DNA of 64,000 nt from NCBI GenBank assembly GCA_033961575.1, contig CM066738.1:70231478-70295477 (forward strand), written 5' to 3'. Shown here piece by piece: positions 36,945 to 49,549 of this stretch. Each line of letters starts with the position of its first letter. The stretch's first letter is position 1. This DNA is from Aselliscus stoliczkanus (Eukaryota; Chordata; Mammalia; Chiroptera; Hipposideridae). The translations under genes were made by a program, and so were the position numbers. A model generated the notes under the pieces. It did not search any database. It had not been told where the DNA came from and saw nothing but the letters and a program-made list of their open reading frames with translations.

Positions 36945-37729
36945 AAAAAACAAAACAAAACAACACATTAGGGTGTGGTCATCTGAGCCTGTCACATATG
37001 AAATAGGAGGGTTAGGCCATGTAGTACTTTGCTTTACCTTTAAAACTGTCCCTACTCTAGGAGTGGGCAGCTTTTCCATTCTAGGAAGAAGTGGTGAATC
37101 ATTACAGGAAATTTTATTTTTTTCTCAAGTACCTTATCAATGAAAGTAATTAAAAACATAACCTTTAGTTGAGAACAATTTTGGGAGGAGCTAGAGTGGA
37201 AATGGACATCCCAGGGCTGGAGTCAACATCTTTGAATTAGTTAATCATGGATTTTAATCCTTGTCACTATCTCTTCGAGGCCTCAGAAGGCTTGTATATT
37301 GAAAAAAAAAATACAACTTTATGCCAGAAGACTTAGAATACCATCAGTGGTAGAAATGATGGTAAATAATGTTCTAAATATTATAACTAACTAAAAATAG
37401 GCCTCTATAGGTTGCTGGAGAAAAGCTCTTTGCCACCCGCTGAAGATAGCTGAAGCCCCGTGCTGTCCACCACAGAGCATGAGGCTCTGACCACTCTTTG
37501 CAGCATCATTTATGTGGGACCAAGATGTACTCCCCCCCACCCTCCATCTGGTTTCGTTCAAACCCTAAATTGCTGTTATAATTAACAGGAAGCCAAACAA
37601 AGGAAAGAAGTACAGAGGGAGAGACCTAAAGAGAGGCAAGAAAAGATATACTCACAAATCTGACCTAGTAATTGGCTGATTCTGTTAACTTCAGGTAGAG
37701 TAGGCAATTTTAAATTGAATAGTTTTATT

Positions 37730-37905
37730 TTAATGAAATCTACAAACAAAAGAGCATATATATCGTATATATTTAATGAATAACAATAGTGAAAATATCC
37801 AGATACCCACCACCCAATTTAAGAAATAGGGCATTACCAAAAAAGAAAAAAGAAAAAAGAAAAAGAAAAGAAATAGGGCATTTCCAGCATCTTTGAACCC
37901 CTTGT
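37730..37905. mobile_element. Old L1-like 3' fragment with local duplication
   Basis: aatgaaatctacaaacaaaa, agatacccaccacccaattt and a gggcatttccagcatctttg end resemble old L1 3' regions. Within it the phrase aagaaatagggcatt occurs twice, separated by an (A)nG tract (37838-37872). Confidence 0.4.
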
Positions 37906-38152
37906 GGGGCCCAGGGGCAGTTTTCAGTTACTCTAGGCTATTTAATCCACAGCCAAATGTCTGAATCCACCATAAATTTACATTTAAATATGTCAAATTA
38001 TCACCTCTTATGGCATTCTCCAGATAAGAATTGGTTTTAATTATTTGAAGGATTCCCTATTTCCCGAAAGCTTTCTCATTAGTGTCTCTCTCATCCCAGC
38101 AGCCACCATAAAGATTTTTCCCAACTTTTGTCTTCAAAAAAATGGGTTAATA

Positions 38153-38566
38153 GGAGCGTTGGTTAAGAGCTGGCTTGGGACTCCAGCTCTGAGCAGCAGA
38201 ACCCCAGTTCTGATCCCACATATGATGGCCAGTGACATTGCTCTCTACAGCTAAGATGGTGAACAACAGATCCACCTGGAGCTGGGCTTCTGTGAGTCGC
38301 CGGCGACAGCATAGCTGCAGCCCCTACTCCAGTGGGCTGCCATAGGCTACAGTGAGTGGCCAGCTGCCATTGTGAGCAGCCATCTAGAGGCTGGCAACCC
38401 ATCTGCTTCACCCTAGAAGAGCGTAATGATGATACCAACATGGGCCAGTGAAGCAATGACCTCCATAACTAGACTGAAGAACAAAAGGACAGCAACTTGT
38501 GTGTTCCCCTTCTCCAGTTCCCCAACACTGTTCCCCTCCCTCAATTCCCCAATAAAAATCTTAAAA
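38153..38566 (+). mobile_element. Nearly full-length tRNA-derived SINE, 5' shortened
   Basis: It starts inside the head (ggagcgttggttaagagctg), then the box-B region (gttctgatccca), hairpin-like gatggccagtgacattgctc, body and tail ccccaataaaaatctt. Target duplications AAAAAAATGGGTTRATA at 38136-38152 and 38567-38583 differ at one base. The flush target duplication shows it was 5'-truncated at insertion. Confidence 0.92.
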
Positions 38567-38583
38567 AAAAAAATGGGTTGATA

Positions 38584-40200
38584 ATCTACATAGGGAGACC
38601 TATTTCTGTTAAGTAACATCTATTTAGCTACCTAATTCTTCCTAAATTCTGCAGATATTAGAGCCAGGAATCCTTACAGACTTAAGGAAGTAGCAAATGC
38701 CTCCCTGTGCAGCATAGATAAGGTACTCTATATCAGGCCTTTCAGGGAGTGGGGATGGAAGGGTAGGTTGCAAGTATAATTTCCTCTCTAATACACAGGC
38801 ACTGAGGCTTGCAACAAAGATCTCTTCTTCTTTGTCTGGCCTTTTCCAGAGGCATATTATAAACTTATTTCATATGTTCTATATGGACAACCTTAGGAAC
38901 TACAAGCTGAATGGATGGATGGTACAGGTAAGTTTGATCATCTTAAAACAGACACAGCTGAGAAGCCATTCTGAGTAGCAGGGAGTGTATACCTGCCACT
39001 AAAGGTCAAGAAGCATCTTATCATTGCTCACTGCTCAATAGCAGGCGTGCTGATGCTGTCCCCCATGTACATCATGGTATCCGTGTACCTGCCAATCCAT
39101 CTAATTCTGTGTCCCTAGACACTATTTCTAGGATTTTTAGTTGCCCTCCACCCCATTCCTACACTATTGCCCACTGAAATGAACCTGAAACAACTGTCAG
39201 CTCTCCTACCTTTTGCTGCCTCCTAACAGGGCTGAGAATCATCTGGATGTGAGACCCAGACAAACCTAAATCTGTATTCCTTGGTCTTGTTTCAGAATGG
39301 CCCTTTCTCTTCCCAGTCTATTTCTGAGAATTCCCATGACCTTATACCACTAGGTGAAGCTTTTTGGTCCAGGACCCAGATGAACTTCTGGGTTTGCAGC
39401 TTTTTGGGGGGATCTTTTTGGATTTGGCAGTTATCATTGATGGGCAGGGCCCAGGCAAAATTTTTCTCATGAAAATTCATGACACTTTACAGAAGTCTAG
39501 TCCTGAGAGCCTCACTGCCTGAGTGTGAGACCTTGCCCTGAATCTCCTACAGCTTATAGAGCAGCACTTCAGAGCCACTCATGATGACCAGAAGATGAAA
39601 TCACTAGTGAGTCAGGTGGAAGCTAAATTGTCAGCTAAGGTCAGGTGATTTTGACCTGGGGCTTCAAATGTCTGCATTTATTTGTGAAATTTTGTATGTA
39701 TGTAGGTATGTGCATTTTTTCTAGGGAAAGGTGGATTACTTTTATCAGATACTCAAAGGCATTTGTGACTCAAAGTATATTAAAAACCAGTGTTCACTTC
39801 TGATTGTTGGTTTGCAGTACTATGAAAAAAACGAGATATAATTGAGTTTCTCATAAACTTAAAATTAGAATAAAGAATGCTCTTTATTCTGAGATTATGT
39901 TCATTTGATGTTTTTGGTATAAAATGTTTACTTCATTTATAGCATGATGGTGATAGTGAATAATAACTACAGAAAACAGTTCTTTCTTGACAAATAAAAA
40001 GTTGATAACACCTCCAATTACAATTTCCTTTCTTTTTCCCCTGGCCTGTGAAACCTCACATTCTGTGAACCACGAATCTAGAGGATTTCTTTATATTTGC
40101 ACATGAGTTTGAAGTGTGTTGTTGTGTATAGCTCTGTGTCCCCTACTGTACACAAGAGTTGTGTTTTATTATACACAAAGCTGAATTAAAGAAAGTGCTG
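38584..40200. other. Intergenic DNA without recognisable features
   Basis: Unique-looking, moderate GC. Short overlapping open frames of about 62 codons on both strands around 39.3-39.5 kb look like no known protein. No repeat family recognised. Confidence 0.7.
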
Positions 40201-40204
40201 TGTT

Positions 40205-41035
40205 AAAAAATAAACTGAGGCATATTAAAATTTTTGAGAGTTAATTTGAACAAAAGTTGATTTGAATCAGGAAGCACCAAACCTGAGGTAGTTAGCTATG
40301 CTCCATTCACAGGAGGCAGGGGCAAGGCTTTTATAGAGAAGACACAGAAGCAAAGCAAGGAAAATTATTTAATTGGCTATAGCTTAAGTGGTTGCCTTAT
40401 TTGGGAAAGCCTAGTTGGCTGATTGTGATTGGTTGTCCTTGGGTTTTAATTTCTTTTCTTTCCTTTTTTTTTTTTGAAGATTCTATTGGGGAATTAGGGG
40501 AGAGAACAGCATTGGGGAATCAGGGAAGGGGAACAGAAAAGTTGCTGTCCTTTTGTTCTTCAGTCTAGTTGTGAAGCATGTCACTTCACTGGCCCATGTT
40601 GGTGTTGTGATCATTGTGCTCTTCCTGGCTGAGGCAAATTGGTTGCCAGCCATTGGACAACTGCTCACGGCAGCTCATGGCAGCTCACACTGGCTGCCTG
40701 CCACTCGGTAGCTTACGGCAGCCCACTGCAGCCCCATTGCAGCCTTCGCTGTCGCCGGTGACTCATAGCAGCCCAGCTCCAGGTCGAACTGTTGTTCATC
40801 ATCTTAGCTGTAGAGGGCACAGCATCACTGGCCCATGTGGGGTCTGAACCGGGGGCCTGCTGCTCAGAGCTCCCACTCCCAAGCCAACTCTTAACCACCG
40901 AGCCACTCGGCAGGCCCCAGGTTTCAATTTCTTAACCTTGAGGCATTTACAGACTTTTGGTTTATGTAGGCCACTACGTCATTAGAATGGCCTCAGTCTA
41001 GTGGCCTCCTTATTTAATTAATTAAACCCAACTTC
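40205..41035. repeat. Possible LTR-like repeat interrupted by a SINE
   Basis: Left part (gaggcatattaaaatttttg, aggcaaggcttttatagag, gattggttgtccttgggttt) and right part (cttaaccttgaggcattta, taggccactacgtcattaga) read like an old LTR split by the SINE at 40456-40919. No primer-binding site or polyprotein remains. Classification uncertain. Confidence 0.3.
40456..40919 (-). mobile_element. Full-length tRNA-derived SINE (T+ class), diverged
   Basis: T-run, gaagattctattggggaatt (mutated AATAAA), body, hairpin region and head ending ccgagccactcggcaggccc. Target duplications GGTTTTAATTTCTT (40442-40455) and GGTTTCAATTTCTT (40920-40933) differ at one base. Confidence 0.92.
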
Positions 41036-41153
41036 TCCTGGTCCCCAGAAAAGGAAGAGGTTGGGCAAATCACAAAATCTTCCTAGGCCTTAATTTTCCT
41101 ATAAAAATGAGGGAGTTCAGCTGGGCTCTCTTAAAGTTCTGTCTGAATCTAGC

Positions 41154-41245
41154 ATTATATTGGGTAGTTGGAAAAGTCATGACACATTTTTGCAATGAAA
41201 AATATAGAAACATATGTCATGACTTTTCTGACGACCCAATATAAT
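41154..41245. mobile_element. Mariner-type MITE
   Basis: A roughly 92-bp near-palindrome with ~30-bp terminal inverted repeats: ATTATATTGGGT at the left is mirrored exactly by ACCCAATATAAT at the right, and GAAAAGTCATGACA by TGTCATGACTTTTC. TA-rich ends fit the TA target duplication of Tc1/mariner elements. The short AT-rich middle has no transposase. Confidence 0.82.
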
Positions 41246-41704
41246 TCAAATGAATACATTTGAGGCCACGTGAAAAAGGCTGAAGTATAGATCAGGGCCT
41301 TGAAAGAGAAGATCAAGGGCAGAGAGAGAACCCTATTTCTTGATTTTTTGCAAAAACGAGTGAAAGAAAAAAATTTGTATTTTTTTTGTAAAAAAAAGTG
41401 TATTTAAAATTTGCGAAAGTACATGGCTTTTGTCTACAGAGATGGATAAAGGAGAAACTGATCAAAATCAGATACAGGTTTTCCTTGCTATCTAAAAATA
41501 GAGTGTTCCTATGAAATCTTTCATAAACTTAAATGGTATAAAGCAAAGAGTATCCTTCTTTCTGAAAGTTCACGATACACCACCTTGCTTTTATGAAAAA
41601 CCTCCATTAATACACCTGTTTTCATTAACTGAAGAAATTTGAAGAGGATTTTCATTTTTATGAAAAAAAGCTGTTATCTTCATAACACTAAAGATAACAG
41701 CAAT

Positions 41705-41862
41705 GTAAGGAATAATAATAATAGTTACTGCTCATCTCCTTGAGTGCCAGCTCTGAAATGAACTTTGCATTCGTGATCTCACTGAATCCTGCAAGGTAGG
41801 TTGGATCATTCCATTTTTATAAATCTAGCCATTGGCTGGGCAGCCAGTAAGTGGCAAAACTA
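41705..41862 (-). repeat. MIR SINE fragment
   Basis: aataataataatagttactg, ttgagtgccagctctgaaat, gatctcactgaatcctgcaa and ggcagccagtaagtggcaaa occur in reversed MIR order. Confidence 0.65.
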
Positions 41863-42397
41863 TGAATGAAACCCAAATCCAATTAACTTGAAAGCTCCCA
41901 CTCCTGTAAATATACTTTGAAGCCAGAGCTTTTTTTCTTAAAATGTGTTCTGATGTCCAGCAGCATTGGTGTCCCCTAGGAGTTCGTTGGAGCAGATCAG
42001 ACCCCACACCAGACCTATTCTAGCAAAATATAGATTTAACCAGATTCACAGGGAATATGTATTCAAATGAAAATTTGAGAAGCACTGGTTTAAATGACTT
42101 AAGGAGAAAAAAAACACACAAAAAAAACTTGTCCCACACATTAATATACCTCAAGTGTTCCCTGGCTTGTTGATTGAAGAAGGAAAGGCTGGAAAGAGAG
42201 GGACGTTCAGGTTGTGGATGGTGGAGTCCTTGGTTAGTGATTGGTTTGTGAATTTCTGAATCCCTCTTGCCTGTTTTCTCCCTTTAAGACAAAATACGTC
42301 ATACAACCCTAAGAGTGAACCTCAATGTAAACAGTGGACTCTGGGTGATGAGGGTGTTCATTGATTGTAACAAAACATGGCCATAGTGGGGAGGCTG

Positions 42398-42398
<1 letters not shown>

Positions 42399-42451
<53 letters not shown>

Positions 42452-42453
42452 TA
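42399..42453. repeat. (TG)n microsatellite
   Basis: About 25 TG units with one TATG interruption near the end. Confidence 0.95.
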
Positions 42454-43221
42454 GCATAGGAGGTACATGGGAACTTTCTGTACTTTTCACTCAATTTTGC
42501 TGTGAACCTAAAACTGCTCTAAAAATATATATTAAAAACAACAGCAATAATTGAGTATGTGAGCTATGTGCCAAAGATGGCACAGCCAGTAAGATAAAGC
42601 CTGTTCAATTCCTTTTTTATCCATTTGGGTAAAAGGTGCTTTTGAAAGAGAGGGTTTTGTCAAGTGCCATGATCTCATCATCTGGCAACACCAGTGGGAG
42701 AGAATCCAAGGGAAACCCAGGGCGTTGACGTGTGGGTGGCTCAGGGGCCCACACCACTGACAGTGAGCTTGGAGTTGGTGGGAGGGGGCGGGGACCTGCT
42801 GGGCTCTTGCAGGCTGTGCTGATGGGTAATGAGAACCTGTGAGCTCTTGCCTGCCCAGAAGTTCCGGGCACTAGCTTTCGCTTCTCTCTAGTTTTGGGGC
42901 TGTTTTCCCCTTTGGTTTTTAATAGATGCTTGTGAAATGTGGTGGCTCTGAAAGGTCTCTGCTTCCATGGGGCAGCCCTGGATCTCCCTAGGTTTACAGA
43001 CATTCCAAGCCAGTTTCCATGCTGTGCCAATATCAGTTCCTGGGGGCAGGTAGCATGCCTGAAACATACCCTCTTATGTGTTTTGCTTGTTTTTTTGTTT
43101 TTGCATAATGTTACTAACATATGTATAAAGCTTTTAAAATGTTTTATTCCTGTATCTCATTTGCTTCTGTGACAGTGTCTGGTAAATGGATGGGTGAATG
43201 ATAGTATTAGGGAGGTTGGGT

Positions 43222-43330
43222 GGGTGTAACTCATCCTCTGGATAATGAAGAAACAGAAATTCAGTAAGTGAAGCGACTTGCCTGAGCTTCATGCATGTGG
43301 ATGACATCGGTTCTCAGGATTCTTCCTCAT
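43222..43330 (-). repeat. MIR core fragment
   Basis: ataatgaagaaacagaaatt, gtgaagcgacttgcctgagc and ttctcaggattcttcctc resemble reversed MIR. Weak. Confidence 0.4.
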
Positions 43331-44199
43331 GTACCTCAAGATTTCAGGCCTTCTAAGCTCTGGGGTCTCACTTGTGCTGCTTAAATTCTAACCAGGTCTG
43401 CAAAATAGGTGATGCTTTCATTGTTAGACTTTGAGGGAGGGAACTAACTCGTTGCGTGTTTGTATTTGTGAGATTTCTCCAAAGTTAGTACTTTCACAGG
43501 AGATTTAGGATCAGGGTGGAAAACAATATGACAAAAGTGATTCTGTAACATGCCTCAAAAAGATTTTGGCTGTGCTGTTGTGGCAAAACACATAAATAGC
43601 TCTTTCTTCATTTTATCCATGGTGCCAAGTTTTAAGAAACAAAATACTGAGGAAACCAAGGCTGAGTGAAATGGTTAGGCTTGGCTTAGGGATGCTGAGC
43701 TCAGATCTCATTCGAACAGTGAACAGCAAGGAAATTGGGTAAAACCACAACGCCCTCAGGGAAACTGGGCTTTACTGACAAGATGGGCTATCAGAATGTG
43801 AGGCAAATGGTCCAAGTGGCTGTTTAGCATCTTGGGCTTTCACAGCTTCCATTTTAAGCCAAAAACTCACTTGGGTCAGGGGAGCCCCCAAGTGACCTGT
43901 GAGCAGTTTTCCCAGAGGTGGCTTATTCATTAGCAAATGTGAGAAATTACTAATTAGCGCCCCTATTTCATGCTAAAGCAGTATAGGTTATAGGTGATGT
44001 ACTGAGAACCTCTCCACCTGTCTGTCCCACCCTCTTCCCTTCTGGATACTTGGATTAACTCTGGATTAATTTGGATTAACGAAACCATCATAGCTTTAAG
44101 ACTTTTTAAACCAAAAGGATGGATGTTAAAAGAATGCTAAAAAAGTTTGAAAAAAATTTAAAATCCTTAACACTGCCATCCTAATGTGATTGCAGTATT

Positions 44200-44515
44200 T
44201 TTATATTTGCATTTTTTTCTGGTCTTTGTCTGAATACACATTTATTTGGCATTTTGGCAAGCCCATTGTAACATACCCATTTAGTGTTATGCTTTTTTAC
44301 TCCTAATATTATACTATACATATTTCTGCATGTTTATACATTGTCTTCCTAAAGATCATTTTCAGTGTCTGCACAATATTCATCATGTTGACACCTTCAA
44401 TGTATAACAAATCCCTCTGATGGACATTTTGATTGTTTCTAGATTTTCTATTATTGAGGTGACCAAGGAATGTTTTGGTATGCAGATACTTTGTCTTCTT
44501 CTAAATTGTTTTCTT
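44200..44515 (-). mobile_element. Old L1-like 3' fragment
   Basis: Text such as atacatatttctgcatgttt, gatggacattttgattgttt and ctagattttctattattgag resembles the ORF2-end and 3' region of old L1/HAL1, reversed. Confidence 0.45.
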
Positions 44516-45784
44516 AAAGAAATGTCAGCATTGACAAGTGAAAGAAGGGGTCTGGGAAGATGGTGCCACTCGTCTGCTTCTGTGAGGCTGGAGGGAGATG
44601 TTCAGCGCTTTCAAGCCATCTCACAGGGGCTGCTCTTTGAAGTGCTTTCTCAGTTCCTTGGTTCCTACTTACGCTTCGGCCTTCATTTCCTCCTACTCCC
44701 TCTCTCACTATCTTTCCTCAGTTAAATCTGCCCCTTGGACTCCTCCCAAACATCTATCTACTAATCCATGGAAGGGTCTCACCCGACCGAAAAACCCATA
44801 TTTTTAGTCCTGGCTCATTTCTGAAAAGGGATAGGGAGGGGAGGGAACAACACACATTTGAATGTTATCAGCCTCTAGATCTGATGTCTTATCTAAATAT
44901 TATTTCTTGTCTTCATTACAACACAAGCCCACAAGGCAAGGGCCATGCCTTTACATGTGCCATGGAGAACAGACAGAGCTGCTGGCACTTGGCAACTGTG
45001 GAATGTTGCCATTGTAAGGTGTTAATAATTGGAAGATGTGAGTGGTTGTTCTGGAGAGGTAGAACGGGGGCTGGAAATGAGTGGGGCTTCCTGGGAAGAC
45101 CACTAAGGAAAGAGTCTTCACAAAAAGGGGGTGGTTCTGAGCTGTCACCCATATGTTCAGAAAAGTATCAGGTTTCTGCTACTGGGAGGTATTGCCATTC
45201 TCATAGATGCTTGATTGGGGTGCCATCCACTTGAACAATACTTCAAGGAACATTTTGAGTTCCCCCAAGTTGAATTCACAGCTATAGAAAAGGGAATGAC
45301 ACACAAACACTTCTGGAGGTAATCATTCAATGACATTGGGCAATTAATATTTGAAGTTTCCCAATGGAGGGTAAACTTTATAGAGAGGATTTCTCAAGTA
45401 TAAAAATATTGTGTTGAGTCAAGTAGGTGGGATTGTTCATTATCTGTTGACATCAACAAAGGATAAAAATTTATCCTCTTTTATTTTTTCCTGAGATATT
45501 AATGATATATACTTAATTTCCCTTGATCATTTTAGCTAAGGTCTTTTATTAGTTAAATAGAAATTACATCAAGTAGGAAACAAATCAAAATCCTATCTGG
45601 TAAGGGCCTTTCACATCAGATTTTAAAACAACTTAGATGAACAGACTGTTTCTATAAACAGGTTCTTTATAATGCAGAATCTGTTTTTGTATTTGAAATG
45701 TGTTGTTGCTTATGAATTTGCTATTATTTTTATACAAACTGCATAGGAAGGATATTTGTAACTGTGTTTACGTATTGTTCTATA

Positions 45785-45952
45785 GTTTAACAAGTGCTTT
45801 AATATACATTTTCTCTTTTTTCTTATAACAACTTGTGAAGTAAATATAGGTCTGCTTCCATTTTACAGAAGTGAACACAGGCAAAAGAGTGCAAGAGATT
45901 CAGGCTGTAAATTGGTGAGTCAGAGTTTAAACTCAGCATGTATTTGTCTAGT
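45785..45952 (-). repeat. MIR SINE fragment
   Basis: aacaagtgctttaatataca, ataacaacttgtgaagtaaa, cattttacagaagtgaacac and aattggtgagtcagagttta occur in reversed MIR order. Confidence 0.65.
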
Positions 45953-46554
45953 GTCATGCTGTCTCTCTGATATGGGAAATGATGGTGATTTGTGGTATAA
46001 CTTCATCCTTTTTTTTGTCTTTGTAAGTATTCTGTGATTTCCTTTTGTTGTTTCTTCTTGTGGGCTTTCTGTCTGTCTTGTGGGAGTCATTCTTGTATTG
46101 TTAAAATTCCTGAGAACCTATTGGATTTTGTATTGGTGTAACAGTCAATACACGTGGCCCAGAAATAACAGCCTCAGGTATTTTCAGGGAACACAACTGG
46201 AAGAGGGGAGAGAAAGAAAGCCTACTCAGCTCAAAGCAGCCATTAGACACCATGTGAAGCCCACCTGAGGCATTTAAACAGAAATGTTCTGACAAGTGGG
46301 TCGAAGAAGAGTTGGCACTTCTAAGTCATTTTTGGAATGTTGTAACTGCTCCAGAAATGCTGCAAATCTGCCATGATGATGCTGATTTGAATCTCCAGTA
46401 GATTTAGGCTCTCCTTGATACCAAAACCTCATTTTGGTTCCCTACCAGGAGTGAACATTTTTGTCAACTCCTAGCAGATAAATGTAAGTGTTTAAATTGC
46501 ATTTATTAAATTACATATATAGCTTTTCTATGTCTTTAGGGTCTCTTGGTACAT

Positions 46555-46738
46555 CCACTATTACTACTGTGTGACTTTGGGCAAGTGACTTTATCTCTCT
46601 GTGCCTCTGTTTCCTCATTTATGAAATAGCTATATTATCCTCTACCACATGGAGTTATTATGTGGATTGACTGTGTTTAAATTTGAGCCTTGGTGAGGGC
46701 TCAATAAATGTTAACCATTATTATTATGATAAATGCTA
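46555..46738 (+). repeat. MIR SINE
   Basis: gtgtgactttgggcaagtga, tctctgtgcctctgtttcct, tggagttattatgtggattg and gggctcaataaatgttaacc. A clear MIR core and 3' end. Confidence 0.85.
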
Positions 46739-46804
46739 ATTTATCCTCTAATATATTATAGATGTTAGGTTTGCTCTTCAATTGGTAATAAATACATTTC
46801 TTTT

Positions 46805-46915
46805 TTTCATTGTTAAAAATTGAGATAAAATATATAACTTAAAATTTACCATTTTAACCATTTTTAAGCATACATTTGTGTCGCATTAAGTAGATTCTCA
46901 TTGTTGTGTAGAATG
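46805..46915 (+). mobile_element. Old L1 3' fragment
   Basis: attgagataaaatatataac, aaaatttaccattttaacca and agcatacatttgtgtcgcat are typical of old L1 3' UTR text. Confidence 0.5.
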
Positions 46916-47817
46916 CAAGAATACAATTTTTAACGTGGGGAGTGGACCAGGGAAGGGATGAGTGTAGGTGCTGTGTGTGCAGCGCTCAGAGTGTGAGTCC
47001 CACTCCAAGTCTGGCTGCCTTTCCCGGAATGGCACAGTGCAGGAGCGAGAAGGGTGATTAGGCCATGCAGAGGAGAGCCAGACAACGGTGCCTGACAGTT
47101 CTGTGAGCAACTGGGAGGCAGAGACTAAAACATTTTCATTGTGTAATCTCTCCAATTTGTTTTTATCCACTTCACTGGCTTCTTTTGCTCAATCAGTTCT
47201 TTGACCCTGACGATAAAGACCCTGAGTTCACATCCATTTTGTAGATATCATTTGTTTGAAATGTCAGCAAATCAGTGACTGAGAGGACCATTCAGAAGTC
47301 CCCTGTACCATAATTAGAGGCTCATGACTCAGGTCTCCTAAATAGTACTTCTAGATCAAGCATGGAACTTAACTCCGTGTTTTTACTGCATCTTTTGAAA
47401 TGAAGAAGGCCAGAAGTTTAGAAGATTAATTTCTGAAAGTCAAGGATACGGGAACCAACAGACTAATAAAAATGGGAAGTCTATAACCCTATCTCTCTGA
47501 GATTGTTTCTTCAAGTTGGTGGTATCATGAATCTGGTAAGCAGAATAGCTGGAAAGTAACTGACCTGAAACTTGGCACATGTGTCTGCAAATTCAATGGA
47601 CAGAGATAGTTTGAAATTCATTTATTTTCCTGTGTTCCTTCGACAAACATGTATTGAGTATGTGCTAGAAATTATAGTGGTTACTGGAATTCTACTTAAA
47701 AAGATTTCATCCTCTTCCAGAGAAGGTTTATTATAAGAAGTTTCTAATGTGTAGTCATTCAAGCAAATGCCTATTATACTTAATGCTGAATTTTTGTTTA
47801 ACTCTTCTGGGCTTCTT

Positions 47818-48490
47818 TTTTTTTTCTTTATTATTATTGGTTACAGATGTACAAAACAATGCAATAGTTACCCTTTTCACCCCTACAAAGTGACTCCCTC
47901 CTTCCCCCATCCACTGCCCCCTCACCCCCGATATCGTACATATCTATTACAATTCCATTGACTCCATCCCCACACTATACTCCACATCCCATGACTATAT
48001 ATTTGTTAAATTATAGTTAACATCTAATATTATTCAGCGGCAGCTTCAGATGTACAGTGCAGTGGTCAGGCCTCTACACAGTCCATGAAGTGGTCTCCCT
48101 AACAAGACAAGAGTCCATCTGGTCCCCTAAAAAATATTTACAACATTTTTGATTGTATTCCCCAAACTGTTTCTTGTATCCTTGCAGCAATATTTTAGTT
48201 ACCAGTTTATGTTGCCTTGTCCCTTCCCCTTCTCCCTCATGCCCACCCCCATCCCATCTAGCAATCATCAGTTTTTCCTCTGTGTCTGTAAGACTATTTC
48301 TGTTTCTGTTGTTCATTTATTCAGTTCTTTAGATTCCACATATAAGTGAGATCATATGGTATTTGTCTTTCTCTGACTGACTTATTTCACTTAAGATAGT
48401 CTCTAGGTCCATCCATATCGTTGCAAATGGTACGATTTCATTCTTCTTTATAGCTGCGTAATACTCCATTGTGTAAATGTACCTCAGTTT
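47818..48490 (-). mobile_element. L1 copy A, 3' end only
   Basis: T-run, L1 3' UTR, then antisense of the last ~50 ORF2 codons, stopping abruptly at cctcagtttc next to the T-run of copy B. Its 3' UTR matches the subfamily of the separate L1 at 54406-55441. Confidence 0.88.
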
Positions 48491-48491
48491 C

Positions 48492-49549
48492 TTTTTTTTT
48501 TTTAAATGTATTTATTTTTAATTAGTTTCAGGTGTACAACACAGTGCAATAGTTATACTTTTTACCCCTCAAAGTGACAACCCCCTCCCCCAATTCACCA
48601 CCCCACTCCTCCCCCCATATCATATATATATATCTATTACACGTCTCTCCCTTCCACAGTATAATCCACATCCCATGACTATCTATATATATTCAATTAC
48701 AATTGGTATACAATATTATACAGCTTCAGGTGTACAGTGCAGTGATCAAGCCTCTACTCCATTCATGAAATGGTCTCCCCAACAAGACATTTGACCATCT
48801 GACACCCCACAAAATATTTACAACATTATTAATTATATTCCCCGAACTGTCTTTCATATCCCTGTGGCAATATTGTAGTTGCCTATTTTTGCTTCTCCTT
48901 CTCCCTCTTCCCCACCCCCCTCCCAACTAGCAACACTGTTTTTCCTCTGTATCTATGAGACAGTTTCTGTTTAATTTGCTCATTCATTCAGTTTTTCAGA
49001 TTCCACATATAAGTGAGATCATATGGTATTTGTCTTTCTCTGACTGACTTATTTCACTTAACATAATAGTCTCTAGATCCATCCATATCATTGCAAATGG
49101 TACGATTTCATTCTTCTTTATAGCAGAGTAATACTCCATTGTATAAATGTACCACAGTTTCTTAATCCAGTCATCTACCGATGGGCATTTCGGTTGTTTC
49201 CAAGTCTTGGCTATTGTAAATAGTGCTTCAATGAACATAGGGGTGCATATATTTTTTCAAATTAGTGTCTTGGGTTTTTCAGGATAAATGCCTAGGAGTG
49301 GAATTGCTGGGTCATAAGGTAGTTCCATTTCCAGATTTTTGAGATACCTCCATACTGACTTCCATAGTGGCTGCACCAATCTGCAATCCCACCAACAGTG
49401 CAGCAGGATTCACTTTTCCCCACAGCCCCACCAGTACTTGTTTGTTGATTTATTGATGGATAGCCATTTGACCGGAGTGAGGTGGTAGGTATCTCATTGT
49501 GGTTTTTATTTCCATTTCCCTAATGATCAGTGAGGTTGAACATTTTTTT
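48492..49549 (-). pseudogene. L1 copy B, 3' UTR and ORF2 C-terminal end
   Basis: T-run and 3' UTR to about 48995, then ORF2 antisense. The last 80 residues are open (48996-49238), with IAKTWKQPKCPSVDDWIKKL and ending SLICGI. Further 5' the frame is broken (a stop replaces a Gln-like codon before KNICTPMF). It stops where copy C has inserted and resumes at 52930. Confidence 0.9.

Larger units (their letters stand above)
42454..47801. other. Intergenic DNA, mostly unique
   Basis: No gene recognisable. It contains degraded MIR pieces (43.2, 45.8 and 46.6 kb) and old L1 scraps (44.2-44.5 and 46.8-46.9 kb). The 167-codon minus-strand frame at 42617-43120 resembles no family I know and is within the length expected by chance in a window this size. 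Confidence 0.75.

Noticed and set aside
42617..43120. 167-codon minus-strand open frame
   Set aside because: No start context, no homology I recognise, no exon structure. In a 64-kb six-frame scan one or two frames of this length are expected by chance.
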